From assembly GCA_944392105.1 (NCBI GenBank), contig CALXVM010000012.1:1-55122 (forward strand): a stretch of DNA of 55,122 bases, written 5' to 3'. Under the pieces are notes generated by a model. That model did not search any database, was not told the origin of the DNA, and was given only the letters and a program-made list of their open reading frames with translations. The position numbers and the translations under genes were made by a program. Source of the DNA: an uncultured Clostridia bacterium (GTDB taxonomy: Bacteria; Bacillota; Clostridia; TANB77; CAG-508). Below are positions 7,776-16,583 of the stretch, piece by piece; positions within the stretch are counted from its first letter, which is position 1, and the number at the start of each line of letters is the position of its first letter.

Positions 7776-8495
7776 ATGAATAGAAAACAAAGAAGATTAA
7801 ATAAAATGGAAAATACAAAAAGCAAAATAAAAAGTATAATAAGAGCATTTATTATACTTTTTATTTTAAGTATTATTTTTTATATGATATATGGGTGGTA
7901 TAAAGAAAGTAAAATAAAAATTGTAAAAAATATAGAAACAGAATTAACTAAAGTGGAAAAACAGGACAACACAGAAAATATAATGAAAATAATTCTTGAA
8001 GATGAAGAGCAAAGTAATGCAGAAAATAGTAGAAAAACAAATGAATCAAATAGTCAAAAAAATAAGGAAAATCAACTAGAAGAACCTGTACCTAATGAAT
8101 ATTTAGGATATAAAGTGAGTGCTATGTTAGAAATACCAAAGCTTAATATAAGTTCAAACGTCTTAGAAGAATATAGTAAAGAAGGTTTAGAGGTATGCAT
8201 ATCTAAGTTTTGGGGTTCGAATCCAAATGAAATAGGAAATTATTGTATCGCAGGACATAACTATGCAAGAAAGAATATGTTTGGATATTTAGGTGACTTA
8301 GAAATAGGAGATAAAATTTATCTATCTGATAATAAAAATGGAAAATTTAGTTATACTATTTATGATAAATATCGAATAGAAGCAGATGACACAAGCTCAT
8401 TGTCACAAAATACTGATAGAAGAGAAATAACATTAATAACATGTACAAGCTATTCTAATAAGCGACTAATTATAAAAGCTGCAGAAGATATATAG
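7776..8495 (+). CDS. Sortase
   Basis: Membrane transpeptidase that cleaves LPxTG-type signals and joins proteins to peptidoglycan. One transmembrane helix is at 21-41. A Glu/Asn-rich linker follows to about 105, then the sortase barrel. The catalytic triad is visible: His161 in AGHN, Cys223 in TLITCT and Arg230. Its position directly after the LPKTG protein suggests that protein is its substrate. The sorting-class subtype is not certain; size and motif fit a class D or B-like enzyme. An internal ATG at 7806 is an alternative start. The next gene begins 12 bases downstream, so they are co-transcribed. Confidence 0.9.
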   Translation: MNRKQRRLNKMENTKSKIKSIIRAFIILFILSIIFYMIYGWYKESKIKIVKNIETELTKVEKQDNTENIMKIILEDEEQSNAENSRKTNESNSQKNKENQLEEPVPNEYLGYKVSAMLEIPKLNISSNVLEEYSKEGLEVCISKFWGSNPNEIGNYCIAGHNYARKNMFGYLGDLEIGDKIYLSDNKNGKFSYTIYDKYRIEADDTSSLSQNTDRREITLITCTSYSNKRLIIKAAEDI

Positions 8496-8507
8496 AAAGG
8501 TTTAGAA

Positions 8508-9533
8508 ATGAAAAATAAAAAAGTTAAGATAAAAAACAGACATATATTAATTGAAAAAGTTAAGAAACATCCTAGACTATCTACATTGGCATCTATTACA
8601 TTAATTATCATTGCTGCACTGGTAGTAGTTTTTGTAATTTCAACTAATATAGATGCAGCTGAGAAAAAAGAAGGAATAGAAAGCTTCCCGGAAAGTTACA
8701 GACCATATTTAGAGGAATTACAAAAAAAATATCCTAATTGGAAATTTGTTGCTTTGTATACGAATTTAGACTGGAAATATGTAATAGATAATGAAAATGT
8801 ATTTGGCAAAAACTTGGTTCCGAAATCTTATTCAGACAGATGGAAAAATACAAAGCCAGGTGAATATAACGTAGAAGTGGACAGTGGTTGGGTGGATGCA
8901 TCAAGAAGAGCAGTAGAATATGCCATGGACCCAAGGAATTTTTTAAACTATATTAGAATATTTCAATTTGAAGGACTTTCTTATGATGAGAAAACAAATA
9001 ATAAAGAAGGAATAGAAAAAATATTATACGGCACAGAATTTTACGATAGAACGGTTCAATATGTTACTAGTAGCGGAAGTACAGTAACTATGAACAGTAA
9101 ATACTCAGACTTAATATTAGAAGCAGGAAAAACATCTGCAGTTAGTCCATATCACTTAGCATCTAGAATAAAGCAAGAAGTAGGGCCGTTTCTATCACAT
9201 GCTTCTATATCTGGAACTGTAAAAGGATATGAAGGTCTATACAATTTTTACAATATAGGAGCAACAAGTTCATCAGAACCAATGGGAGCAATAAAAAACG
9301 GACTTCAGTATGCAAAAGACGGAAAAGGCGCAAGTGAGCAAACTAAAGCAAAATATTTAATACCTTGGAATACTAAAGAAAAAGCTATAACAGGTGGAGG
9401 AATATTTATAGGATCAAGTTATATTCATTTAGGTCAAGACACAGTATACTTACAAAAATTTCATGTAACAAGTAATAATCGGAGGAGAACTGTTCTGGCA
9501 TCAATATATGACAAATGTTTTAGCTCCATATAG
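8508..9533 (+). CDS. Endo-beta-N-acetylglucosaminidase, N-terminal part (frameshifted)
   Basis: Membrane or secreted peptidoglycan hydrolase. A hydrophobic segment is at about 25-45, followed by a glucosaminidase domain (PF01832-like). SPYHLASRIKQEVGP holds the likely catalytic Glu, and YNFYNIGA is a conserved block. Residues after TSNN are out of frame: the last 18 codons (NRRRTVLAS...) are unlike the family. Shifting one base near 9480 restores GGELFWHQYM and continues into the gene at 9508. The two therefore form one broken or programmed-frameshift gene of about 774 residues. Alternatives are a sequencing error or a real pseudogene. Confidence 0.8.
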   Translation: MKNKKVKIKNRHILIEKVKKHPRLSTLASITLIIIAALVVVFVISTNIDAAEKKEGIESFPESYRPYLEELQKKYPNWKFVALYTNLDWKYVIDNENVFGKNLVPKSYSDRWKNTKPGEYNVEVDSGWVDASRRAVEYAMDPRNFLNYIRIFQFEGLSYDEKTNNKEGIEKILYGTEFYDRTVQYVTSSGSTVTMNSKYSDLILEAGKTSAVSPYHLASRIKQEVGPFLSHASISGTVKGYEGLYNFYNIGATSSSEPMGAIKNGLQYAKDGKGASEQTKAKYLIPWNTKEKAITGGGIFIGSSYIHLGQDTVYLQKFHVTSNNRRRTVLASIYDKCFSSI

Positions 9534-10833
9534 TGAATCAAAATTAATTTACAATGGATATGCAAATATGAATATGTTAAATAATAGCATGACATTTATT
9601 ATTCCAGTATATAACAATATGCCAGAAACTCCAGTAGAAAATCCTAACATTATAGAAAGTGACTTTACAAATGATAATACAAAGGTATATGCAGATGTAC
9701 AAACCACATTAAATATAAGAGAAGGTCCATCATCTTCTTATGAAATTCTTACATCAGTAGACAGAAAAGTTGAAATGACAAGGTTAGCAAAAGGAAAACA
9801 ATCAGGAGAATTATGGGACAAAGTACAACTACCAAATGGAATTATCGGATATGCGTTCCAAAGCTATTTAAAAGAGGTGCCAGAAAAGCAAATAGAAAAA
9901 ATAAACGTTTCGGCAGAAAAAACAACTATAAACAAGGGAGAAACTATAAAATTAAAAGTAGAAATAATGCCAGAAGAAGCAAAAGACCATGAAGTAATTT
10001 ATACTTCAAGTGATAGTAGCGTTGTTGAAATAGACGGAAGCGGAAACATAACAGGAGTTAAATCTGGTAAAGCAACTATAACTGTAAAGGCAAAAGAAAA
10101 TAATGTATCTGCTAGTATTAATATAACAGTTTATACACCTGTTAGTGATTTAATATTACCAGAAGATGAAATATATTTGCAAAAAAACGAGGAAATAACA
10201 ATAAATCCAATAATACTTCCAGAAGATGCAAGTAATAAAAACTTAAGCTATAAATCATTAGATACAAACATTGTGACAATAACAAACACGGGACTTATAA
10301 CTGCAATTAGTGAAGGAGAAACCACCATAGAAGTTAAAACAGACGACGGAGAAATAACAAAACAAGTAAAAATTATAGTTCTAGGTCAAATAGATAGTAC
10401 AGACATAGAATTTAGCGAAGACTTAATAATAAATAATAATATAATAACAGGCTGGAATATAAAAGAACTAAATGTTAGCGATGTAATTGGTAAAATTAAT
10501 ACTAAATTTGAGATAGAAATATATAATAGTAGTGGGAAAAAGCTTGAAGAAAACGAAATGATAGGTACAGGAAGCAAAATAAGACTATTAGAAAATGGAA
10601 AAGTAAAAATGGAATATAAAATAGTTATATATGGAGACGTAAATGGAGATGGAAAAATTAATTCAGTAGACTTATTAGTTTTACAAAGACATATACTAGA
10701 AATAGAAAAACTACAAGGAGTATTTTTAATAGCAGGAAATATAAATAAAAACGGTAAAAATCCATCATCAGTAGATTCTCTAATAATACAAAGGCATATA
10801 CTAGAACTTAAATTTATCGATCAGGGAAATTAG
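9508..10833 (+). CDS. Glucosaminidase C-terminal part: SH3b, two Big2 and dockerin
   Basis: This is the continuation of the preceding gene in another frame; homologous reading begins near 9481 (GGELFWHQYM), so the ATG at 9508 is not a natural start. Order: end of the glucosaminidase fold (residues 1-40), bacterial SH3 (about 58-126, TTLNIREGPSSSYEIL), two Ig-like Big2 domains (about 131-210 and 213-292, each with ITGVKSGKATITV-type motifs), and a dockerin-like C-terminus. The first calcium loop, GDVNGDGKINSVD, is intact; the second (NINKNGKNPSSVD) has Asn replacing Asp and one extra residue. The stop codon lies inside a REP-like repeat. Confidence 0.8.
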   Translation: MTNVLAPYSESKLIYNGYANMNMLNNSMTFIIPVYNNMPETPVENPNIIESDFTNDNTKVYADVQTTLNIREGPSSSYEILTSVDRKVEMTRLAKGKQSGELWDKVQLPNGIIGYAFQSYLKEVPEKQIEKINVSAEKTTINKGETIKLKVEIMPEEAKDHEVIYTSSDSSVVEIDGSGNITGVKSGKATITVKAKENNVSASINITVYTPVSDLILPEDEIYLQKNEEITINPIILPEDASNKNLSYKSLDTNIVTITNTGLITAISEGETTIEVKTDDGEITKQVKIIVLGQIDSTDIEFSEDLIINNNIITGWNIKELNVSDVIGKINTKFEIEIYNSSGKKLEENEMIGTGSKIRLLENGKVKMEYKIVIYGDVNGDGKINSVDLLVLQRHILEIEKLQGVFLIAGNINKNGKNPSSVDSLIIQRHILELKFIDQGN

Positions 10834-10914
10834 GGACAGGTCAGCACAAAGTAGAAATTAGGACCAGATCTAAATTTCCGCTTTTAAGAAATACAGATCT
10901 GGTCCTAATTTCCT
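10824..10914. repeat. REP-like palindromic repeat, copy 2
   Basis: GGGAAATTAGGGACAGGTC at 10824-10842 covers the stop codon of the preceding gene. It is followed by a perfect 18-bp inverted repeat, GAAATTAGGACCAGATCT, with its complement ending at 10914. The stem could also act as a transcription terminator or RNA stabiliser between the hydrolase and the next gene. Confidence 0.8.
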
Positions 10915-10929
10915 TAAAAGGAGGCACGA

Positions 10930-12345
10930 ATGCACAGAAAAATAAATTATGTGTTAAGTATAATTGCAGTAACTATATTTATTGTAGTTGGAACTGTAAT
11001 GGTTTGCAGATTTAAAAATATAAACAATAGTAAAAATGTTAGTGCAAAATTAGCTAATAATGAAACTATAGAACTTAGGGCAAACAAAATAAATGAAAGT
11101 AATGAAGAAATATATATAGACTTTAATAATATATCTATAGCATCAATGACATTGGAAATCTTTTTTGATGTAAATAATTTAGAATATGATAACAATATGG
11201 AAAATACTAATTATAGTGACGGAAGATTGCTATATACCTGGGTCTCAGACACGGGAAAAAACAAGCAAATTGGTGAGTTGGGGCCTTTTAAATTTAAAAT
11301 TAAAAATACTTTAAATAATATAGCCGGAAAAATAACAGTAGCTGGTGAGTTTTACAATGAAACTGGCGAAAGGATAAACATAGATAGTAAAAGCATTAAT
11401 GTTTATAATACTTTGCAAGAAAATAGTGAAAGCAAAGAAAATACTGAAACACAAAATAATGAAAAAGAAGTGCAAAATAAAAACAATAGTGAAAACAATA
11501 TAGATAATACAAATATATCTACAGACAATACAAACTTAGCTGTGTTAAGGCTAAATTATGAAGGAATCAGTCCTGATTTTTCAAAAGAAGTAAAGGAATA
11601 TTATATAGTAGTAGATGATAAATTAAATAAATTTGATATAACAGCTATAGCGGAAAATCCTAATTCTATGATTGACATTACAGGTAATGAAAATTTAAAG
11701 CAGGGATTAAATATAATTAATATTAATGTAAAGTCAGAGGATAAAACTAAAGAAACAAATTATAAAATATATGTGACAAAAACATCTAATAAAGAAAATG
11801 CAAATGCTAATTTAGAAAACCTAGCAGTTGAACATGGCACATTAAATCCAGAATTTGCCCCTACTGAAACAAACTACAAAGTAGAAGTAAGTAACGATAT
11901 AGAGAACGTAAACATTTTAGCAGTACCAGAAAGAATAGATGCTAAAGTTAATATTAACAAAAATAGTAAATTAGAAGTAGGAGATAATACAGTAGAGATT
12001 ACTGTAACAGCAGAAGATGGTATTACTAAAAAGAAATACACTATTATAGTTCATAGAAGAAATAATGAAGAAGAAAAAGAGAAAGAAGATAACGTAAAAC
12101 AGCAGGCACAAAAGTTATCGGCAATTTTACAGCAAAGCAATAATATAAATGATAATTCAGAAAAGATAAACGAAGATACAGACACCGAAATTGTAAATGA
12201 AGAAAAAGATACAGAAAAAGAGAAAAACACTAAAGAGGATATTTATGTATATAGTTCTGCTGGAATAGCAATTGCCATAATAATTATTTGCTTTTTGTAT
12301 GAGAGAAGTAAAAGAAAAAATATAAAAAATAAAGAGAATAAGTGA
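10930..12345 (+). CDS. Membrane-anchored cohesin-like protein with cadherin-like repeats
   Basis: 471 residues. N-terminal membrane segment or signal at 8-27. A cohesin-like domain at about 38-160 (NEEIYIDFNNISIASMTLEI, then VNNLEYDN) is followed by an Asn/Glu linker. Two cadherin-like beta-sandwich domains (PF12733 type) are at about 198-285 and 291-377, with repeated pattern L..L....G.LNP.F......Y. An acidic coil precedes a C-terminal transmembrane helix at about 442-459 and a basic tail. There is no LPxTG, so it is held by the membrane. AAAGGAGG precedes the ATG. It closes the surface block and could be a second docking partner for the dockerin hydrolase. Confidence 0.7.
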   Translation: MHRKINYVLSIIAVTIFIVVGTVMVCRFKNINNSKNVSAKLANNETIELRANKINESNEEIYIDFNNISIASMTLEIFFDVNNLEYDNNMENTNYSDGRLLYTWVSDTGKNKQIGELGPFKFKIKNTLNNIAGKITVAGEFYNETGERINIDSKSINVYNTLQENSESKENTETQNNEKEVQNKNNSENNIDNTNISTDNTNLAVLRLNYEGISPDFSKEVKEYYIVVDDKLNKFDITAIAENPNSMIDITGNENLKQGLNIININVKSEDKTKETNYKIYVTKTSNKENANANLENLAVEHGTLNPEFAPTETNYKVEVSNDIENVNILAVPERIDAKVNINKNSKLEVGDNTVEITVTAEDGITKKKYTIIVHRRNNEEEKEKEDNVKQQAQKLSAILQQSNNINDNSEKINEDTDTEIVNEEKDTEKEKNTKEDIYVYSSAGIAIAIIIICFLYERSKRKNIKNKENK

Positions 12346-12445
12346 AAATAATCATTAAAATAAAAGTAAAAAATAGCAAAAGTGAGAGTAAGTTTAAAAT
12401 TAAATAAAAAAGTAACTATAATATTGAAATAGTAACAATTTATAC

Positions 12446-12480
12446 AAAAAATCAGTCTTATGCAAAGATTGATTTTTTTG
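12446..12480 (+). terminator. Intrinsic terminator
   Basis: Stem AAAAAATCAGTCTT with AAGATTGATTTTTT, 5-base loop, T-run. It ends the surface-protein operon. Confidence 0.75.
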
Positions 12481-12562
12481 TTATTTCGTGGTAAATTAGT
12501 TAAAGCAATGAAAGTGTTATAATGTTATTATGTGTATTTAAATAAGAAAGGAAAAATATATT

Positions 12563-13132
12563 ATGAAAATTATATTAGCGTCACAATCACCAAGAAGAAA
12601 AGAATTAATGGATTTGATGGGACTAAATTATGGAGTAATTGTGAGCCATGCAGATGAAACTTTTGAAGATGGCTTAACAATAGAAGAGCAATCTAAAAGA
12701 TTAGGCTATATTAAAGCAAAGGCTGTGTTTGATAAAACACAAGGAGATAGAATAGTTATTGGCTCTGATACTATGGTATTAAAGGGCAATGAAGTTTTAG
12801 AAAAACCAAAAAATAAAGAAGATGCAATAAGAATGTTAAACTTACTAAAAAATACAGACCATAGAGTTATAACAAGTCTTACTGTATTAATTCAAGATGG
12901 AGATAAATACACAGAGTATGTGGATTATGACATAGCTAAAGTGTATTTTAAAGATATGAGCGAAAAAGAAATATTAAAATGGATTGAAGAAGGAAATCCA
13001 TATGATAAAGCAGGCGGATATGCAATACAAAGTAAGTTTGGAGTATTTGTAGACAAAATAGAAGGTAACTATTTTACGGTTGTAGGATTGCCTATACATA
13101 AACTATATGATGTTATTAAAAATTATATATAA
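12563..13132 (+). CDS. maf: Maf-type nucleoside triphosphate pyrophosphatase
   Basis: 189 residues, the normal length. The N-terminal ASQSPRRKELM (6-16) is the Maf signature. SDTMV and LEKPKN belong to the active site, and GYAIQSKFGVFV is the conserved C-terminal block. Maf proteins hydrolyse dTTP, UTP or modified pyrimidine triphosphates and are linked to septum control. A TATAAT (12518-12523) lies 40 bases upstream, and AAAGGAAAAA precedes the ATG. It begins a run of three closely spaced genes (gaps of 12 and 6 bases) with an RNA methyltransferase and a second NTP pyrophosphatase. Confidence 0.92.
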   Translation: MKIILASQSPRRKELMDLMGLNYGVIVSHADETFEDGLTIEEQSKRLGYIKAKAVFDKTQGDRIVIGSDTMVLKGNEVLEKPKNKEDAIRMLNLLKNTDHRVITSLTVLIQDGDKYTEYVDYDIAKVYFKDMSEKEILKWIEEGNPYDKAGGYAIQSKFGVFVDKIEGNYFTVVGLPIHKLYDVIKNYI

Positions 13133-13144
13133 AAGGATTTTATT

Positions 13145-14542
13145 ATGGAAAATATACCAGTTGAGAAAAATAAAGAATATATAGTAGATATAATAGATAA
13201 TGGATTTGAAGGAGAAGGAATTGCTAAGATAGATGGATATACTATCTTTATTAATGGTGCAATAAAAGGAGAAAAGTGCAAAATAATAATTGTAAAAGTT
13301 ACGAAATCGCATGCTTATGGAAAAATAATAGAAATTATGGAAAAGTCTAAACATAGAGTAGAAGCGGATTGCACTACATATAAGAGATGTGGGGGATGTA
13401 ATTTAAGACATATAGAATATAATAAAACTTTAGAAATGAAAAGGGATGTAGTACAAAATTTAGTAAATAAAGCTTTAGCAAACAAGATAACAGTAAACGA
13501 TACAATTGGTATGGAAAAGCCATATTATTATAGAAATAAAGCACAATATCCATTTGGAATTAACAAAAATGGAGATAAAGTTTTTGGTATATTTGCCAAA
13601 AGAACTCACGAGATTATTGAGATAGATGATTGTAAAATACAAAATCCAATTTCAGCCAAAATAGCAAGAGAAGTGCTAGAGTTTGTAAGAGAAAATAACA
13701 TATCTGTGTATAATGAAGAAACAGGAAAAGGACTTGTTAGACATTTAATAGTAAAAGTTGGAATAAGAACTAATGAAGTTATGTGTGTTATAGTGTTAAA
13801 TGGCGAAAAGTTTGAAAAAGAGCAAGAACTGGTTAATCTATTACTTGAAAAATTTAATAAAGATGATAAAAACGAGTTTAAGATAAAAACAATTGTTAAA
13901 AACATTAATACTAAAAACACAAATGTGATTTTAGGTAATAAAAATATTGTATTATATGGAGATGGATATATTAAGGACAAACTTGGTAATTATACTTTTA
14001 AAATATCTCCAATGTCATTTTATCAAACCAATCCAATTCAAACAGAGGTATTATATAACAAAGCGATTGAAGCGGCAAAGCTCAAAAAAAGTGATGTGGT
14101 ATTAGACTTATATTGCGGAATTGGTACAATTGGTATATATGCATCTTCATTTGTAAATAAAGTATATGGTATAGAAATTGTGGAACAGGCTATAGAAGAT
14201 GCAAAAGAAAATGCCAGAATAAATAATATAGAAAACATTAAATTTAGATGTGGTGCGGTAGAAGATGTTTTAGAAGATTTGATAAAAAAGGAAAATATAG
14301 CACCTAATATTGTATTTGTAGATCCTCCAAGAAGAGGGTTGGATAAAAATACTGTAGATAACATTTTAAAGCTAAAGCCAGAAAAATTAATATATATTAG
14401 CTGTAATCCAGCAACTATGGTAAGAGATATAAATATGATGGAAGCGGAGTATATGGTAAAAGAAATTCAACCAGTAGATATGTTTCCGCTTACGCGGACA
14501 CGTGGAGTGCGTGGCAGTGTTGGAATTAAAGAATGGAGATAA
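13145..14542 (+). CDS. rlmD: 23S rRNA (uracil-5-)-methyltransferase RlmD-type
   Basis: 465 residues. A TRAM domain (about 5-62) is followed by the [4Fe-4S] cysteines C76, C82 and C85 (CTTYKRCGGC). The SAM-binding motif is DLYCGIGTIGIY, then the VDPPRRGLD motif. The catalytic Cys is in ISCNPATM. It forms 5-methyluridine in rRNA or tRNA using SAM; Gram-positive members are named RlmCD or TrmA-like, so the exact target base is not certain. It lies in an operon between maf and a HAM1-like gene. The start follows AAAAGGA. Confidence 0.88.
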   Translation: MENIPVEKNKEYIVDIIDNGFEGEGIAKIDGYTIFINGAIKGEKCKIIIVKVTKSHAYGKIIEIMEKSKHRVEADCTTYKRCGGCNLRHIEYNKTLEMKRDVVQNLVNKALANKITVNDTIGMEKPYYYRNKAQYPFGINKNGDKVFGIFAKRTHEIIEIDDCKIQNPISAKIAREVLEFVRENNISVYNEETGKGLVRHLIVKVGIRTNEVMCVIVLNGEKFEKEQELVNLLLEKFNKDDKNEFKIKTIVKNINTKNTNVILGNKNIVLYGDGYIKDKLGNYTFKISPMSFYQTNPIQTEVLYNKAIEAAKLKKSDVVLDLYCGIGTIGIYASSFVNKVYGIEIVEQAIEDAKENARINNIENIKFRCGAVEDVLEDLIKKENIAPNIVFVDPPRRGLDKNTVDNILKLKPEKLIYISCNPATMVRDINMMEAEYMVKEIQPVDMFPLTRTRGVRGSVGIKEWR

Positions 14543-14548
14543 AGAAAA

Positions 14549-15145
14549 ATGAAAGTATTATTTGCAACAACTAATTTAGCAAAAGTAAGAAAATATAAAG
14601 AAAAATTAAAAGAAAACGGTATAGAACTAATTACAATAAACGACTTGGATTTTAAATTGGATATAGACGAAAACGGAAAAAACGCCATAGAAAATGCTTA
14701 CATAAAGGCAAAAACATATTATGATGTAGTAAAAATTCCAACTATCGGAATGGATAATTGCTTATTTATAGAAGAATTGCCAGAGGAAAAACAACCGGGA
14801 ACACATGTTAGAAGAATAAACGGAAAAGAATTAAAAGATGACGAAATGATTGAATATTACACAAATCTTGTAAAGCAATATGGAGGAAAGTTAACAGCAA
14901 AATGGGTATATGGAATGGTAATATGTAATGGAAAAGAAACAAAAGAATATACCTGGAGTAAAGGTGATTTTTATCTTGTAAGTAAACCATGCAAAGAAAG
15001 AAACCCAGGATACCCATTAGATTCAATATCAGTTATGCCAGAAAATAATAAATATTGGTTGGAGCTTACAGATGAGGAGAAATTAAAAAGTAAGGAAGAG
15101 GACAATAAAGACAAAGTTGTTGAATTTATAATAAATAACATATAA
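14549..15145 (+). CDS. HAM1/RdgB-like non-canonical purine NTP pyrophosphatase
   Basis: 198 residues. The N-terminal LFATTNLAKVRKYKEKL matches the FATxNxxKxxE motif of ITPase enzymes. PTIGMDNCLFIEELP replaces the usual DSGL(E/A)V region, and NPGYPLDSISVMPE corresponds to the substrate-binding loop. The family removes ITP, dITP and XTP so that deaminated purines are not built into DNA. The motif differences mean it could be a distinct subfamily. It follows the methyltransferase by six bases and is probably co-transcribed with maf. Confidence 0.75.
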   Translation: MKVLFATTNLAKVRKYKEKLKENGIELITINDLDFKLDIDENGKNAIENAYIKAKTYYDVVKIPTIGMDNCLFIEELPEEKQPGTHVRRINGKELKDDEMIEYYTNLVKQYGGKLTAKWVYGMVICNGKETKEYTWSKGDFYLVSKPCKERNPGYPLDSISVMPENNKYWLELTDEEKLKSKEEDNKDKVVEFIINNI

Positions 15146-15228
15146 AATACTACAAAAAGCATGGATTATGCTAAAAAATTCTTAAAATGAATATATAAAT
15201 TAAAAAAATATATTAAGGAAGTACTAAT

Positions 15229-16302
15229 ATGTTAAAAGACCTATGTTTCGAAGTAATACAAACTTGTCCTAATAAATGTCAATTCTGTTCATCTAATTCT
15301 TCACAAGAAAAAAAGACAATAATAACATTAGAAGATTTTAAAAGAACGGTAATACATTTTATGGAAAATGGAGGAATAGGAGAAATATCTATTTCTGGAG
15401 GAGAACCTTTTTTGCATCCAGATTTATTTGAAATGGTCAAATTTTGTAAAGAGCAAGGAATAAGAACAGTTATTTTTACTAGCGGAATAAAAAGAGCCGA
15501 AGACATTCCGTCAGAAGTAATAGAATATATGAAAGAAAAATGTACAAAAGATTTACAAGAAATAGAAGAACACGAGCCATGGAATGAGAGACTAAAAAGA
15601 AATGTAAAAGCTTATTACGATAGAGCTATAACTCCAGAACAATATGGGGCGATAACAAGACAAGAATTCGAAAAGCTAAAACAATTAGGACTAGATAAAA
15701 TAGTATTTGACTGGCAAGCATTTGAAGAAAAAACAGATTCTACATTAATGGGAAGAAAAGGCTTATATACATATTTAATGGATTCTTTAATAAGAGCAAA
15801 AGGAAGAGGCTTAAATATAGATGTACATTTTATTCCAATGAAGCCAAATTATAAACAGCTTCCAGATATAATGGAATGCCTAGAAATAGCAGGAGTAGAA
15901 AATATTAGCATATTAAATTTTGTCCCTCAAGGAAGAGGAAGAGTAAACAAAGAAGAATTAATGTTAAATGATGAAGAACTAAAAGAATTTTCTACAATAT
16001 TAAACGAAGCAAAAGAGAAATTTAGTGGTAATGTAAGAATTGGAATTCCTTTAAACGGAAAAATATCACACTTATGTACTGCAGGAACAGAAAAATTGGA
16101 TATTAGATATGATGGAGTAGTATTACCGTGTCCAGCATTTAAAGAGATAAGTGCGGAAACAATGGAAAAATACGGAATAAAATTCCATAGCATATATGAA
16201 GACTTAGAAAAAGTAGTAGTACCAGGAGGAAAAAGACAAGCTCCATTGTGTAAGCAAGTTTATGGATTTCATGGAGATTTAAACAAAAATGAAGAAAGAT
16301 AA
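15229..16302 (+). CDS. Radical SAM protein
   Basis: 357 residues. CPNKCQFC (C13, C17, C20) is the CxxxCxxC iron-sulfur motif, and SGGEP is the SAM-binding motif. Three Cys near the C-terminus (LCTAG, LPCPAFKE and LCKQ) suggest an auxiliary cluster like a reduced SPASM domain. Such proteins often modify peptides, but no precursor peptide gene is visible nearby, so the substrate is unknown. An AAGGAAG ribosome binding site precedes the ATG. A broken Nudix gene follows. Confidence 0.8.
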   Translation: MLKDLCFEVIQTCPNKCQFCSSNSSQEKKTIITLEDFKRTVIHFMENGGIGEISISGGEPFLHPDLFEMVKFCKEQGIRTVIFTSGIKRAEDIPSEVIEYMKEKCTKDLQEIEEHEPWNERLKRNVKAYYDRAITPEQYGAITRQEFEKLKQLGLDKIVFDWQAFEEKTDSTLMGRKGLYTYLMDSLIRAKGRGLNIDVHFIPMKPNYKQLPDIMECLEIAGVENISILNFVPQGRGRVNKEELMLNDEELKEFSTILNEAKEKFSGNVRIGIPLNGKISHLCTAGTEKLDIRYDGVVLPCPAFKEISAETMEKYGIKFHSIYEDLEKVVVPGGKRQAPLCKQVYGFHGDLNKNEER

Positions 16303-16315
16303 AAAGGAGGTATTT

Positions 16316-16527
16316 ATGGAATATTTTGATGTACTAAATGAATGGGGAGAATTACAAAGGACATAGATATATCACAAATAAAGCTACAAAAGGAAGAAGT
16401 TTCCGATATTAAATGGTTTACTAAGAAAGAAATTTTAGATAGAATAAATAATAATTATCAAGGAATAACAGAAAAAACAGGACCATGGAATTTCTTAAAA
16501 AAATATTATGAAATGTTAGAAAAATAA
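16316..16527 (+). pseudogene. Nudix hydrolase remnant with internal deletion
   Basis: AAAGGAGG precedes an ATG at 16316 that reads MEYFDVLNEWGELQRT and stops at 16366, like the start of IPP-isomerase-type Nudix proteins. A different frame (from about 16357) gives DIDISQIKLQKEEVSDIKWF and runs to 16527, the usual Nudix C-terminus. The middle, including the Nudix box, is missing. The simplest reading is a gene that lost about 90 codons and shifted frame. An ORF starting at 16342 would encode 61 residues but lacks the catalytic region. Confidence 0.7.
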
Positions 16528-16583
16528 TATTATACCAACAGATATATAATGATGCATGGACTATTAAAAAATAAGGAGTAGAA

